Positions 1 through 10,778 of a stretch of DNA of 64,000 bases are shown piece by piece. The position numbers and the translations under genes are program-made. This DNA is from Candidatus Nitronereus thalassa (GTDB taxonomy: Bacteria; Nitrospirota; Nitrospiria; Nitrospirales; UBA8639): the NCBI RefSeq assembly GCF_032191465.1, contig NZ_JAQOUE010000001.1, positions 434,001 through 498,000 on the forward strand. Reading direction: 5' to 3'. Positions within the stretch are counted from its first letter, which is position 1. Each line of letters begins with the position of its first letter. The notes below the pieces were generated by a model. The model saw only the letters and a list, made by a program, of their open reading frames with translations. It searched no databases and was not told the DNA's origin.

Positions 1-1
1 G

Positions 2-301
2 TACTTTTCTCGAGCATCAATTCCGCATACTCGGGACCAGGAAATGCATGGTTTGATTACCCCCTTTGCCTCCATTCATCTAGGAGTGTATATTTTTCAA
101 CGAGCGACATTGTTGCAATTTGCCGAGCTGCCCACCGGGAAACTAGAAGAGACGGAAAAGCTTGAACAATTACGAGCACTTGAACACGGCATACCCATTA
201 CCGTTTGGGAAACGAAGCAACCCTCATTGCGAATCGATACTCCGGAGGATTTGATTGAAGCCAATCGATCCTGGGATCGCCTCATGGTCGGGTCAGGTTA
301 G
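2..301 (+). CDS. kdsB: 3-deoxy-manno-octulosonate cytidylyltransferase (CMP-KDO synthetase), C-terminal part
   Basis: The reading frame is open from base 2 and enters from outside the window, so only about the last 99 residues are present. The family activates KDO with CTP to give CMP-KDO for the lipopolysaccharide inner core, in the cytoplasm. Visible signatures are YFSRASIPHTR near the start, HLGVYIF, EKLEQLRALEHG, and the closing RIDTPEDL segment, all in the order seen in KdsB proteins. The next gene starts about 27 bases downstream on the same strand, and kdsA lies two genes on, so this is a KDO/CTP supply cluster. The N-terminal nucleotide-binding part is off the window and could not be checked. 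Confidence 0.9.
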   Translation, partial: YFSRASIPHTRDQEMHGLITPFASIHLGVYIFQRATLLQFAELPTGKLEETEKLEQLRALEHGIPITVWETKQPSLRIDTPEDLIEANRSWDRLMVGSG

Positions 302-2803
<2,502 letters not shown>

Positions 2804-2826
2804 AACGATCGTCCCGGAAAATCACA

Positions 2827-3459
2827 ATGCCTGTTAGTAAAGTTATCAAACTCCCCCTTGAGAAGAATTCCCAGTCTCCTGAGCCCGTCGTGGAACGTTC
2901 TTTGAATTTGCCGAATGTGCTCACTGTTTTGCGGATTCTTATGGTGCCGATTTACGTGATATTGTTTTTGAACCCAACTCCCATACGATCGATTGCCGCT
3001 GCTAGTGTATTTAGCCTTGCCGCCTTAACGGATTTATTGGATGGGTATCTAGCACGCCGTCGTGGGCAGGTTACGAAAGTTGGCCGATTGTTAGACCCAA
3101 TTGCCGATAAATTTTTGGTCATTTCCGGGTTGATTTTGCTTGTGCAATTTCAACGAATAGATGCGTGGTTAGCCATTGCATTTATTGTCAGGGAATTAGG
3201 AATCACTGGAGTGCGAGCCGTGGCGGCTTCTAAAGGCTTAATTATCGCTGCAGGCCAATTGGGAAAATATAAAGTGGTGCTTCAGCTTGTGGGGATCATC
3301 TTTTTAACTCTTCAAGGAGCTTTAGTGATATCCTTTTTAGATTTTTATCTTCTAGGTACAGGTCTTCTCTATGGGGCGTTGGTGTTCTCCATAATATCCG
3401 CCGGTCAATATCTCTGGGAATTTTGGCAAGCTCTGGTGAATAAAGATTTTATTGAATAA
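2827..3459 (+). CDS. pgsA: CDP-diacylglycerol--glycerol-3-phosphate 3-phosphatidyltransferase
   Basis: This inner-membrane enzyme makes phosphatidylglycerol phosphate from CDP-diacylglycerol and glycerol 3-phosphate. The CDP-alcohol phosphatidyltransferase signature is clear: DLLDGYLARR, then GRLLDPIADK, which supplies the spaced aspartates of the DGxxAR...GxxxDxxxD motif. Several hydrophobic helices follow. The start carries a polar extension of about 25 residues before LPNVLTVLRI, the usual beginning of the family, so translation could start later, but no better start is visible. The phospholipid gene plsY lies 17 bases downstream, giving a small phospholipid pair attached to the KDO genes. 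Confidence 0.93.
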   Translation: MPVSKVIKLPLEKNSQSPEPVVERSLNLPNVLTVLRILMVPIYVILFLNPTPIRSIAAASVFSLAALTDLLDGYLARRRGQVTKVGRLLDPIADKFLVISGLILLVQFQRIDAWLAIAFIVRELGITGVRAVAASKGLIIAAGQLGKYKVVLQLVGIIFLTLQGALVISFLDFYLLGTGLLYGALVFSIISAGQYLWEFWQALVNKDFIE

Positions 3460-3476
3460 CGCTATCCAATTATTCT

Positions 3477-4079
3477 ATGGCCTCTGACCTCAACGGTCTT
3501 ATTTTTTTTCTCGCTGCCTACCTTATTGGTTCAATTCCCTTTGGTTTAGTTTTTTCCCGTCTATATGGTGTTCAAGATCCTCGTGAAGGGGGGAGCGGGA
3601 ATATTGGTTTTACCAATGTCTTGCGACTTTCAGGGAAAAAAGTTGGGATTCTCACTTTAGTGGGAGATTTAGGAAAAGGCTGGGTCATAGGCTGGTTGGC
3701 AACGGTTTTTTTCCTTCAAACCATTTGGGGGCTTTTGGGAGTTTTAGCCGTGGTGCTTGGTCATATGTTTCCCATCTTTTTGAAATTTCATGGTGGGAAA
3801 GGGGTTGCCACAGGATTAGGGGGTATCCTAGGGCTTCACTTTGGGATGGGATTAATCCTGGTCCTTATTTGGCTCACCACTGTAGGAATTTGGAGATATT
3901 CCTCAGGCGGGGCCATCACGGCCTTTGGGGTTTTTCCTTTGTTGGTATTCCTATTGGGAGGAAGACTAGACTTTTTTGTCTTCTCCGTGTTGATCAGTGG
4001 AATGATTCTTTATAAACACAAAGGGAATGTCGAACGTTTAGTTAATGGGACAGAATCAAAAATTGGGTCATCCTCTTGA
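3477..4079 (+). CDS. plsY: acyl-phosphate:glycerol-3-phosphate acyltransferase
   Basis: PlsY transfers an acyl group from acyl phosphate to glycerol 3-phosphate, giving lysophosphatidic acid at the inner membrane. Its three cytoplasmic motifs are visible: SGNIGFTNVLR (usually GSGNIGATN), GHMFPIFLKFHGGKGVATG, and the later HKGNVERL. The protein is almost entirely hydrophobic with about five membrane segments, and 200 residues is the normal length. It is co-directional and closely spaced with pgsA. A stretch of about 140 A+T-rich bases follows before the protease gene, probably with a new promoter. Confidence 0.93.
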   Translation: MASDLNGLIFFLAAYLIGSIPFGLVFSRLYGVQDPREGGSGNIGFTNVLRLSGKKVGILTLVGDLGKGWVIGWLATVFFLQTIWGLLGVLAVVLGHMFPIFLKFHGGKGVATGLGGILGLHFGMGLILVLIWLTTVGIWRYSSGGAITAFGVFPLLVFLLGGRLDFFVFSVLISGMILYKHKGNVERLVNGTESKIGSSS

Positions 4080-4219
4080 TAAATTTTTAATTTAACATAA
4101 TACTTGTTATGCGACATTAATTATTTTTGGCAATCTATTTAGGGTACCTTGTTTAAGCATCAATCCCCTTGTAAGCTGAATTTTATAGGATTTTTTAGAG
4201 ATTGGAAAAAACTATAACC

Positions 4220-5614
4220 ATGCAAACTCCCCAAATTAGAGACCTTTGGTGTTGGTGCCTTTCTGGTATTCTCCTTGCTCTAATACCCAATCCTTCTCAG
4301 GTCCAAGCTGCCTCAGATTCTCTTCTTTCTCAAACACGGGGTTTGCAGTTTCTCGAAGATATTCAAAATGCTATTTCAAGTTTGGCGGAAAACGTCACCC
4401 CCACGGTGGTGAATGTTTCCCCAATCCGGAGTTTCGGTCAAACAAAAAATCTTCCTCGACAACCCAGACCCAATACCCCAGGATCAGGTTCCGGTGTGAT
4501 CATTCATGAGGATGGTTATATCGTCACCAACAACCATGTCGTTGGCGCTGGGTTTGAAGCGGAAATTCGACTATCCGACAGGACGACTTTGATGGCCGAA
4601 GTGGTCGGACGGGATCCTGATACAGATCTTGCGTTGTTAAGGGTTCAAGTAGATAGAAAATTAGCCGCTGCAAAATTTGGCGATTCCAACCAAGTAAAGG
4701 TTGGCCAATGGGTCTTGGCTGTGGGAAATCCTTTTGGGTTGGACCGGACCGTGACCCTAGGAGTTGTGAGCGGTATTGGCCGGGAAAATATGAACCTCTC
4801 GCGATATGAGAATTTCATTCAAACCGACGCTTCGATTAACCCTGGCAATTCGGGTGGACCGTTATTTAACTTGCGGGGCGAAGTGATCGGCATCAATACG
4901 GCCATTATTAATTTTGCTCAAGGTATTGGGTTTGCCATTCCCTCGAACATGGCGGACCGGATTGTTTCTCAACTAAAATCCGGGGGCAAAGTAGTTCGTG
5001 GTTGGTTAGGTGTCGGCATCCAACCCTTGACCCCAGAATTGAGCGCCAAATTTGGGGTGAAGGATGGCAAGGGTATTTTGGTGAATGAGGTCTTTGAAGG
5101 AAACCCGGCAGAAATCGCTGGAATTAAGCCGGGAGATATTATTACGCAAGTGGGCAAAGAAACTTTGGAGTCGCCGAATCAATTATCCCGAGTGGTGGCG
5201 GCGTTTGGACCGGGCGACGAAGTTCAAGTTCAGATTGTTCGTGATGGGCAGGCCATGACGCTCCCGGTGCTTTTAGGAATTAAAAAAGAAAAGCCCATCA
5301 TGACCTCGTTACCCCCAATGCAAAATGGTATTGATTTAGGGATTGATGTTTCCCCGATCACCGACGATTTAGCCGATCATTTTAAAATTAAGGATCAGGA
5401 AGGAATTTTAGTCACAAAGGTGGGTCGGCAAAGCATTGCGTATTCCGAGGGACTCCGGGAAGGCGACGTCATAAAGGAAGTGAACAGGGCTGAAGTTCCC
5501 ACGCTTTCCCATTTTAGGGACGCATTGGAGAATGTGCGCCCGGGAGAGACGGTTCTTCTTCGTATTCTTCGCGAAGGGCGAGCCTTTTTTGTAGTATTAA
5601 AACCCGAAAGTTAA
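4220..5614 (+). CDS. periplasmic Do/HtrA-family serine protease with two PDZ domains
   Basis: This is an HtrA/DegP-type protease and chaperone for misfolded envelope proteins. From the ATG at 4220 the protein is 464 residues: a signal peptide (hydrophobic core about 11-27, probable cleavage after QVQA), a trypsin-like domain with triad His106 (TNNHVV), Asp136 (DTDLALL) and Ser211 (GNSGGPL), then two PDZ domains (about 255-345 and 375-460). An in-frame TTG at 4202 is an alternative start, but only the ATG places a normal n-region before the signal core. No clear ribosome-binding site was found for either. A second HtrA protein with one PDZ domain is at 48096-49268, so the two are probably specialised. 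It faces the EF-G-like gene tail to tail. Confidence 0.92.
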   Translation: MQTPQIRDLWCWCLSGILLALIPNPSQVQAASDSLLSQTRGLQFLEDIQNAISSLAENVTPTVVNVSPIRSFGQTKNLPRQPRPNTPGSGSGVIIHEDGYIVTNNHVVGAGFEAEIRLSDRTTLMAEVVGRDPDTDLALLRVQVDRKLAAAKFGDSNQVKVGQWVLAVGNPFGLDRTVTLGVVSGIGRENMNLSRYENFIQTDASINPGNSGGPLFNLRGEVIGINTAIINFAQGIGFAIPSNMADRIVSQLKSGGKVVRGWLGVGIQPLTPELSAKFGVKDGKGILVNEVFEGNPAEIAGIKPGDIITQVGKETLESPNQLSRVVAAFGPGDEVQVQIVRDGQAMTLPVLLGIKKEKPIMTSLPPMQNGIDLGIDVSPITDDLADHFKIKDQEGILVTKVGRQSIAYSEGLREGDVIKEVNRAEVPTLSHFRDALENVRPGETVLLRILREGRAFFVVLKPES

Positions 5615-5664
5615 CGTTCCTGGCCCCGTGTCGTTTTTGGCGACCAATGAACTGGTTCTAGTCG

Positions 5665-7761
5665 TTATCCTGCCACGGCCTGTTTCGCAGCCATATGTTC
5701 TTCCACCACCTTGGTCATGACTTCCCTTGGGGCTTGTTCGTAGCCTGAAAATTCCATCACATAAGAACCCTTTCCGGCTGTGATGGAAGTAAGGGCCGGT
5801 GCATACTTTAATATCTCCGCTAAGGGGACGAGGGCCTTCACGATCTGGTTATGACCCTTGACATCCATTCCCAATATTCGCCCCCGCCGACTATTTAAAT
5901 CACCAATCACAGCCCCAACCAATTCATCTGGAGCCGTGACTTCAACTTGCATGATTGGCTCAAGCAACACGGGATGTGCCGATTCCATGGCCTTTTTGAA
6001 TCCCATGGATCCAGCCACCTTGAAAGCCATTTCAGAAGAGTCCACGGGATGATGTGATCCGTCGTAGACAGTTACCTGGATATCGACAACCGGAAATCCG
6101 GCCAGCAGGCCGTCATGCATGGCTTCAACCACCCCTTTTTCAACAGCAGGAATAAAATTTCTTGGAATGACCCCACCGACAATTTTATTTACAAATTCAA
6201 ACCCACCCCCTCGTGGTAAAGGGTCAAGCTGCAGCCAACAATCCCCATATTGTCCATGGCCCCCAGTCTGCTTTTTGTACTTGCCCTGAGCTTGGGAAGT
6301 GGCTTGAATGGTTTCTCGATAGGCGACCTTGGGAGTGTGTAAATTCACATCCACGCCATATTTTCGATGAAGCTTTTCCAGGGTGAATTCAATGTGCGTC
6401 TGCCCTACTCCACTTAACAGCATTTCCTTGGTTTCATCGTTTCTAAAAAATTCAAGTGATGGATCTTCTTCCACGAGTTTGTGTAGGCCCAGGCTGACTT
6501 TGTCGATGTCGCCATTGTTTTTGGTTTCAAGCGCAAACGCCATGACTGGTCGGGTCAACTTCACTCCAGGAAGAATGACCGTATGTTTGTCAGCACAAAT
6601 GGTGTCACCGGTTTGGGTATCTTTCAGTTTGGCTATGGCCACAATATCTCCAGCGGAAACACGGTCAATCTGAGTCGTCTTTTTCCCTAATAAGCGATAA
6701 AGGTGTCCCCCCTTTTCTTTGGCATGACGGACCGAATTGTAAAAATGGGAATCCGCCTCAAGAACGCCCGATTGAACTTTGATATAAGTCAGGCGTCCCA
6801 TGAAGGGATCAATCGTGGTTTTGAATACATAGGCGGAAAATGGATCTTCCTCATAGAGAGGAACAACCTGTTCTTCTTCGGTTTGTGGGTTTCGGCCAGT
6901 CACCGGCTTCCTCTTCGATTGTTCTTGAGGCGACGGTAGCAAGTGCAAAATGGCATCGGTTAAAAGGGTGGTCCCGATATTTTTTGTTGCGGCTCCACAC
7001 AGGACCGGGACAAACGATTGGTTGCCGACCCCTAATTTTAACCCCTCTAGAATTTCCTCTTCGGTAAGCTCCCCCTCCCCTAGATATTTCTCCAACAACT
7101 CATCACTTCCTTCTGCGGCACATTCAATTAATTTTTTCCTCGCTTCTGCCACAAATTTCGTCAAATTGTCTGGTATTTCAATTTCCTGAACTTTATGGCC
7201 ATTGGCCACGGGGGTAATGGCCTTTTGTCTGAGAAGATCGATTGCTCCTTCCAGGTCTGCCTGTTGCCCGAGGGGGAGGGCAATGGGAATGCAATTGATT
7301 TCTAATGTTTTGGAAATTTCTTCAAGTATTGCATCAAAATTAGTGTGTTCCTTGTCAAGTTCATTGACAAAAATAAGAGAAGGAATTCCTCGCTCCTGAA
7401 TGATATCCCATACCCGTTCGACTTCTGAGCGGAGTCCCGAGGCTCCAATCACCAAGATTGCACCGTCGGCCACGTGAATCGAGGCTTTGGTATCCGCAAA
7501 AAAATCTAGGGAACCTGGAGTATCGAGAATGTTGAGGGAGCAGTCTTTAAGATCCAAACGAAGAAGGGCTGTACTCATTGAATGGTGGTGGTGAACCTCT
7601 TCGGGTTCGAAGTCACCGATGGTATTTCCTGTGGAAATAGAACCCATGGAAGGAATAGCACCAGCGGAATACGCCAACGCTTCTGCTAAAGAGGTTTTTC
7701 CCGCACCCGCATACGAAGCCAAAACAACATTCCGAATAGAGTCGGACGATGGTTGCGTCAT
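5665..7761 (-). CDS. elongation factor G-like GTPase (EF-G2 type)
   Basis: The 698-residue protein has the full EF-G architecture: a GTPase domain, domain II, and domains III-V. G motifs are present but altered relative to housekeeping EF-G: the P loop reads SYAGAGKTS (residues 16-24) instead of AHIDAGKT, G3 is DTPGS (80-84), and G4 is NELD (133-136) instead of NKMD. Domain IV contains GGHGQYGDC, as in translational EF-Gs. These features fit the EF-G paralogue often called EF-G2 or FusA2, whose cellular role is not settled; a ribosome-related or recycling role is only inferred. A strong AAAGGGGG ribosome-binding site precedes the ATG, and a sigma70-like promoter lies just upstream. Confidence 0.88.
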   Translation of the reverse strand: MTQPSSDSIRNVVLASYAGAGKTSLAEALAYSAGAIPSMGSISTGNTIGDFEPEEVHHHHSMSTALLRLDLKDCSLNILDTPGSLDFFADTKASIHVADGAILVIGASGLRSEVERVWDIIQERGIPSLIFVNELDKEHTNFDAILEEISKTLEINCIPIALPLGQQADLEGAIDLLRQKAITPVANGHKVQEIEIPDNLTKFVAEARKKLIECAAEGSDELLEKYLGEGELTEEEILEGLKLGVGNQSFVPVLCGAATKNIGTTLLTDAILHLLPSPQEQSKRKPVTGRNPQTEEEQVVPLYEEDPFSAYVFKTTIDPFMGRLTYIKVQSGVLEADSHFYNSVRHAKEKGGHLYRLLGKKTTQIDRVSAGDIVAIAKLKDTQTGDTICADKHTVILPGVKLTRPVMAFALETKNNGDIDKVSLGLHKLVEEDPSLEFFRNDETKEMLLSGVGQTHIEFTLEKLHRKYGVDVNLHTPKVAYRETIQATSQAQGKYKKQTGGHGQYGDCWLQLDPLPRGGGFEFVNKIVGGVIPRNFIPAVEKGVVEAMHDGLLAGFPVVDIQVTVYDGSHHPVDSSEMAFKVAGSMGFKKAMESAHPVLLEPIMQVEVTAPDELVGAVIGDLNSRRGRILGMDVKGHNQIVKALVPLAEILKYAPALTSITAGKGSYVMEFSGYEQAPREVMTKVVEEHMAAKQAVAG

Positions 7762-7785
7762 AGTTCCCCCTTTCTGCGTGCCCTC

Positions 7786-7815
7786 ATTCTATGCTTGCCT
7801 TAATTGGAGTGTCAA
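7786..7815 (-). promoter_or_regulatory. sigma70-like promoter of the EF-G-like gene
   Basis: Read on the reverse strand, TTGACA (7815-7810) is followed after 18 bases by TAGAAT (7791-7786), a five-of-six match to the -10 consensus. It ends about 25 bases before the start codon, leaving room for a short leader with the ribosome-binding site. This is a sequence match only. Confidence 0.5.
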
Positions 7816-8253
7816 TAAAATGCCTCTCTGTCAGGGTTTCTGACAAAAGATCGTCAAGATTCGAACTCTGGCGTAATGGATATATGTTCTTCTGCTTTGC
7901 CTCGTAGTCCCAACTCCCCGTTTTTTCATTACTTCTTGGATTCTTCCCCTACTGTCTTTTGGTCGAAATTCTTCCATGTTTCATGGCATGGCAGATGCAA
8001 AATAACCAACAGCGTTAGGCAATTCCTACCGACCACGAATAATAAGAATAAGGAGAAAACAACATGACGAATCGAGCGCCGTAATTCAAAAGAATTTTAA
8101 TAAAAATGGCATGAAATGATTTTTTGATCGTGTCCGCAGAGTCGGGCCATGGGGAAAGTCTACCCAAATTACTAAGTAAAATTAATTAGGTAATAAAAAT
8201 AATCTCTTCTTCAATTTTGGAAAGAAGGATTTCACCAAAGAAAGGATTCATCA
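7816..8253. other. intergenic region between divergent genes
   Basis: This stretch separates the EF-G-like gene (reverse) from the LuxD-methyltransferase fusion gene (forward). It becomes A+T-rich towards the forward gene and ends with an AAAGGA ribosome-binding site 7-8 bases before the ATG at 8254. A short open frame around 7876-8067 has no protein-like composition. No RNA gene or repeat was recognised, and the promoter of the fusion gene was not identified with confidence. Confidence 0.5.
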
Positions 8254-10497
8254 ATGTCACCCCTCCTCGATAAAAAAACAAACACCATTATTACACCGGA
8301 GTTGTCTTTCAGTAAGGAAACCCCCGTTCAATTAGAATTGCATGGATCTTCTTGGCAGGGAAAAATGATCACTTGGTGGAATACAGGGCTATCAATTGTC
8401 GTGGATGGGTATATCCCAGTTACCGTTTCCCAAGGAGTCACACTTTCCTTCACCAATCGAAATTCTTTTTTACGTATTTCTGGAAAAGTGAAAAAATTGG
8501 ATCTATGGGGAAGAAATCAGGAAGAGGAATTTCCCATACTAGGCCAGATGTGTGTACACATTGAATCACCGGATTTAGATGAATTCACTTCATTCAAATT
8601 GCGTAGCCTCTTAAAAAAACAGCAACAACAACCTCTTTTTACCCAGATATCATTAAAATTTTGTGCAGAGCAAACTGACGACCCCCTCATCGACGTCTCG
8701 CCACAGAAGTCGACCATGGTCAAACCCCCCATAGAATTACCGGAAATAGCCAAAGCTTTTCACCCCAGATTGGAAAGTACTCTGTTTCAATGCCGAAACG
8801 GAGCAGGAAAGACCATCATCGGATACCACGATTCACAAGAAAATTCTCACGACAACGCCCCGGTCATTATCCTCGCGCCTGGGTATGGTGAAACCAAACG
8901 AGAATATATTACCTTGGCGTATTTTCTTGCCAGTAATGGATTTCATGTGTTGCGTTATGACCATACGGACCATGTAGGAGAAAGCGAGGGCAGTCATGAA
9001 TATACCAGTCTGACGACGATGAAACAGGATATGCAGGCAATACTCGACTACGCACAACAGCAATGGAAGGGAAATAAAGTCACCTTAGTCGCCACCAGCT
9101 TGGCAGGTCGTGTGGCCCTCAAGGTTCTCAGGGAAGGATATCAGATAGACCAACTGATTCTGATTAGTGGAATTGTCGATGTACGGGCCACACTGGCCGC
9201 GGTGCATCAGGAAGATCTCATCGGTGACTATTTGGATGGCCATGGCCGCGGAGTGACGAATGTCCTGGGATTTAATGTGGATGGACAGGTTTTCCTAAAG
9301 GATACCGTAGAAGGAGGATATAGTGATTTAGCCTCAACAATACTGGATGTCCAGGAAATTAACGCTCCCGTAGTGTGGTTTTCTGCAGAACAAGATGCGT
9401 GGATTGACAAGTGTGCTCACCAACAAGTGGTAGAAGCCCTCCCTTCACAACAATGTCGATCTTTCGTGATTCCGGAAGGATTGCATCGCCTTTTGGAAAG
9501 TCCCCGCAAAGCAAAAGCAGTTTATCGTCAAATCGTTTTTGCCTGTCAGGAACAATTGGCCTGGCAACCAAAACCCGACGAACTGATTGAACCGTCGCGT
9601 AAGGATATTGGGAGACAGAATCGTTTGGAACGCGAAAGAAATCAGACGCGGCGATTTCAGCACGAAGCCGACCATGTAGATTTTTGGTCACACTACTTGG
9701 CAAATTTTCATTACATTGCCAACAGTCATGATTATATGGCCGCGTTGGATCATATTTACCATCTCTTAGGTCCTGTTTCGCCAGGCAACCGGGTACTTGA
9801 TGCCGGATGTGGAAACGGTCATTTTGGTTCATTACTATTCGCCAAAGAATGGACTCGACATCAACGGGAACTCCGATCCAACCAAGAACCAATCTATTAT
9901 TTCGGTGTGGATTTTGTGGAGACGGCTCTCACGCAAGCCAAGATCCAACTTGCCCAAGTTCTTCGACAAGCCGACGAGGGACATTCGGAGGCCACGGTTC
10001 CCTCCAATATTCTTCACCCGAATTTTTATCGACTGGATTTGAATAAACCCCTTCCCTTTCAAGACGAAAGTTTTGATCGAATTATGAGTAACTTAGTGAT
10101 TGGATACCTTCGGGATCCCGCAGCCAGCATACGTGAATTACTGAGGGTCTTGGCTCCTGGTGGAAAATTGGTGCTAACCAATCTCAAACCCTGCTCCGAT
10201 TTAACTCAAATTTATCGAAATTTTGTAGACCGCACCACCGTCCGAACTGCCATTCATGAAGCGCGAGAGGTATTAAATAATTCAAGCCATATTCGCCAAG
10301 GTGAAAGCGAGGGAGCATTCCAATTTTATTCACAAGAAGAATTTCGCCAGATCTTGTCCTCTTGTGGGGCTGTCAATCCTCAGGTGTTTCCAACCTTTGG
10401 AAACCAAGCCTATATTGGGATAATAGAAAAACCTTCATTGGCAATCAACGAGGATATAGCCAGCATCTGGAGTTCCGATGCACTGGTGGCTGCATAA
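8254..10497 (+). CDS. PilZ-like / LuxD-type acyl thioesterase / SAM methyltransferase fusion protein
   Basis: This 747-residue protein joins three parts. Residues about 20-120 form a small beta-rich region resembling a PilZ barrel, tentatively. Residues about 175-435 match the LuxD acyltransferase/thioesterase family: SNGFHVLRYDHTDHVG aligns with LuxD, and the triad is Ser282 (ATSLAG), Asp381 and His411. Those gaps (99 and 30 residues) nearly equal the LuxD Ser114-Asp211-His241 spacing. Residues about 480-725 are a class I methyltransferase with SAM motif VLDAGCGNG (514-522) and LAPGGKLVLTNL. LuxD releases fatty acids from acyl carriers for bacterial luciferase; no luxC, luxE or luxAB is present here. 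I infer an enzyme that releases or transfers an acyl group and methylates a related product. The actual substrate is unknown. It stands alone, apparently monocistronic. Confidence 0.75.
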   Translation: MSPLLDKKTNTIITPELSFSKETPVQLELHGSSWQGKMITWWNTGLSIVVDGYIPVTVSQGVTLSFTNRNSFLRISGKVKKLDLWGRNQEEEFPILGQMCVHIESPDLDEFTSFKLRSLLKKQQQQPLFTQISLKFCAEQTDDPLIDVSPQKSTMVKPPIELPEIAKAFHPRLESTLFQCRNGAGKTIIGYHDSQENSHDNAPVIILAPGYGETKREYITLAYFLASNGFHVLRYDHTDHVGESEGSHEYTSLTTMKQDMQAILDYAQQQWKGNKVTLVATSLAGRVALKVLREGYQIDQLILISGIVDVRATLAAVHQEDLIGDYLDGHGRGVTNVLGFNVDGQVFLKDTVEGGYSDLASTILDVQEINAPVVWFSAEQDAWIDKCAHQQVVEALPSQQCRSFVIPEGLHRLLESPRKAKAVYRQIVFACQEQLAWQPKPDELIEPSRKDIGRQNRLERERNQTRRFQHEADHVDFWSHYLANFHYIANSHDYMAALDHIYHLLGPVSPGNRVLDAGCGNGHFGSLLFAKEWTRHQRELRSNQEPIYYFGVDFVETALTQAKIQLAQVLRQADEGHSEATVPSNILHPNFYRLDLNKPLPFQDESFDRIMSNLVIGYLRDPAASIRELLRVLAPGGKLVLTNLKPCSDLTQIYRNFVDRTTVRTAIHEAREVLNNSSHIRQGESEGAFQFYSQEEFRQILSSCGAVNPQVFPTFGNQAYIGIIEKPSLAINEDIASIWSSDALVAA

Positions 10498-10552
10498 ACG
10501 GATTAATAATTTGATAGTGAATTAGACCTCCGACGATTTTGTGAAAAACGAA

Positions 10553-10598
10553 GGGTCGTGATGAGGTGTACAGGCTGCGGCCTGATTCATCACGACCC
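10553..10598. repeat. long perfect hairpin in the intergenic region
   Basis: A 12-base arm GGGTCGTGATGA (10553-10564) is perfectly complementary to TCATCACGACCC (10587-10598), and the loop holds a second stem CAGGC/GCCTG (10571-10575 with 10580-10584). On the forward strand no T run follows; on the reverse strand the hairpin is followed by a T-rich run. It could be a terminator for the fusion gene, a leader structure of the kinase gene, or a REP-type element. Confidence 0.5.
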
Positions 10599-10608
10599 AA
10601 CCGAAAAA

Positions 10609-10633
10609 CCCTCATTTTGCGGAGGGGATTTTT
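10609..10633 (+). terminator. weak intrinsic-terminator-like hairpin
   Basis: CCCTC (10609-10613) can pair with GAGGG (10622-10626), followed by GA and five T. The stem is short, so termination here, after the fusion gene and before the kinase gene, is only possible. Confidence 0.3.
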
Positions 10634-10778
10634 ATTTGCCCTTGGCACTCTTCATCAAAATAGCTTCCTAGCCAAGCGAAGAAATTTCTTTGCATGTCTT
10701 CGTCATTTCTATTACCCTCCTACCCGTGTTTGTCGTGGTACTTTCTATGTTTCTCATCTCTTCCCCCAAGTCACTTCT

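Noticed and set aside
10566-10778. N-terminal extension of the histidine kinase from GTG
   Set aside because: It crosses the hairpin and is not protein-like; the ATG at 10779 begins directly at the first membrane helix.
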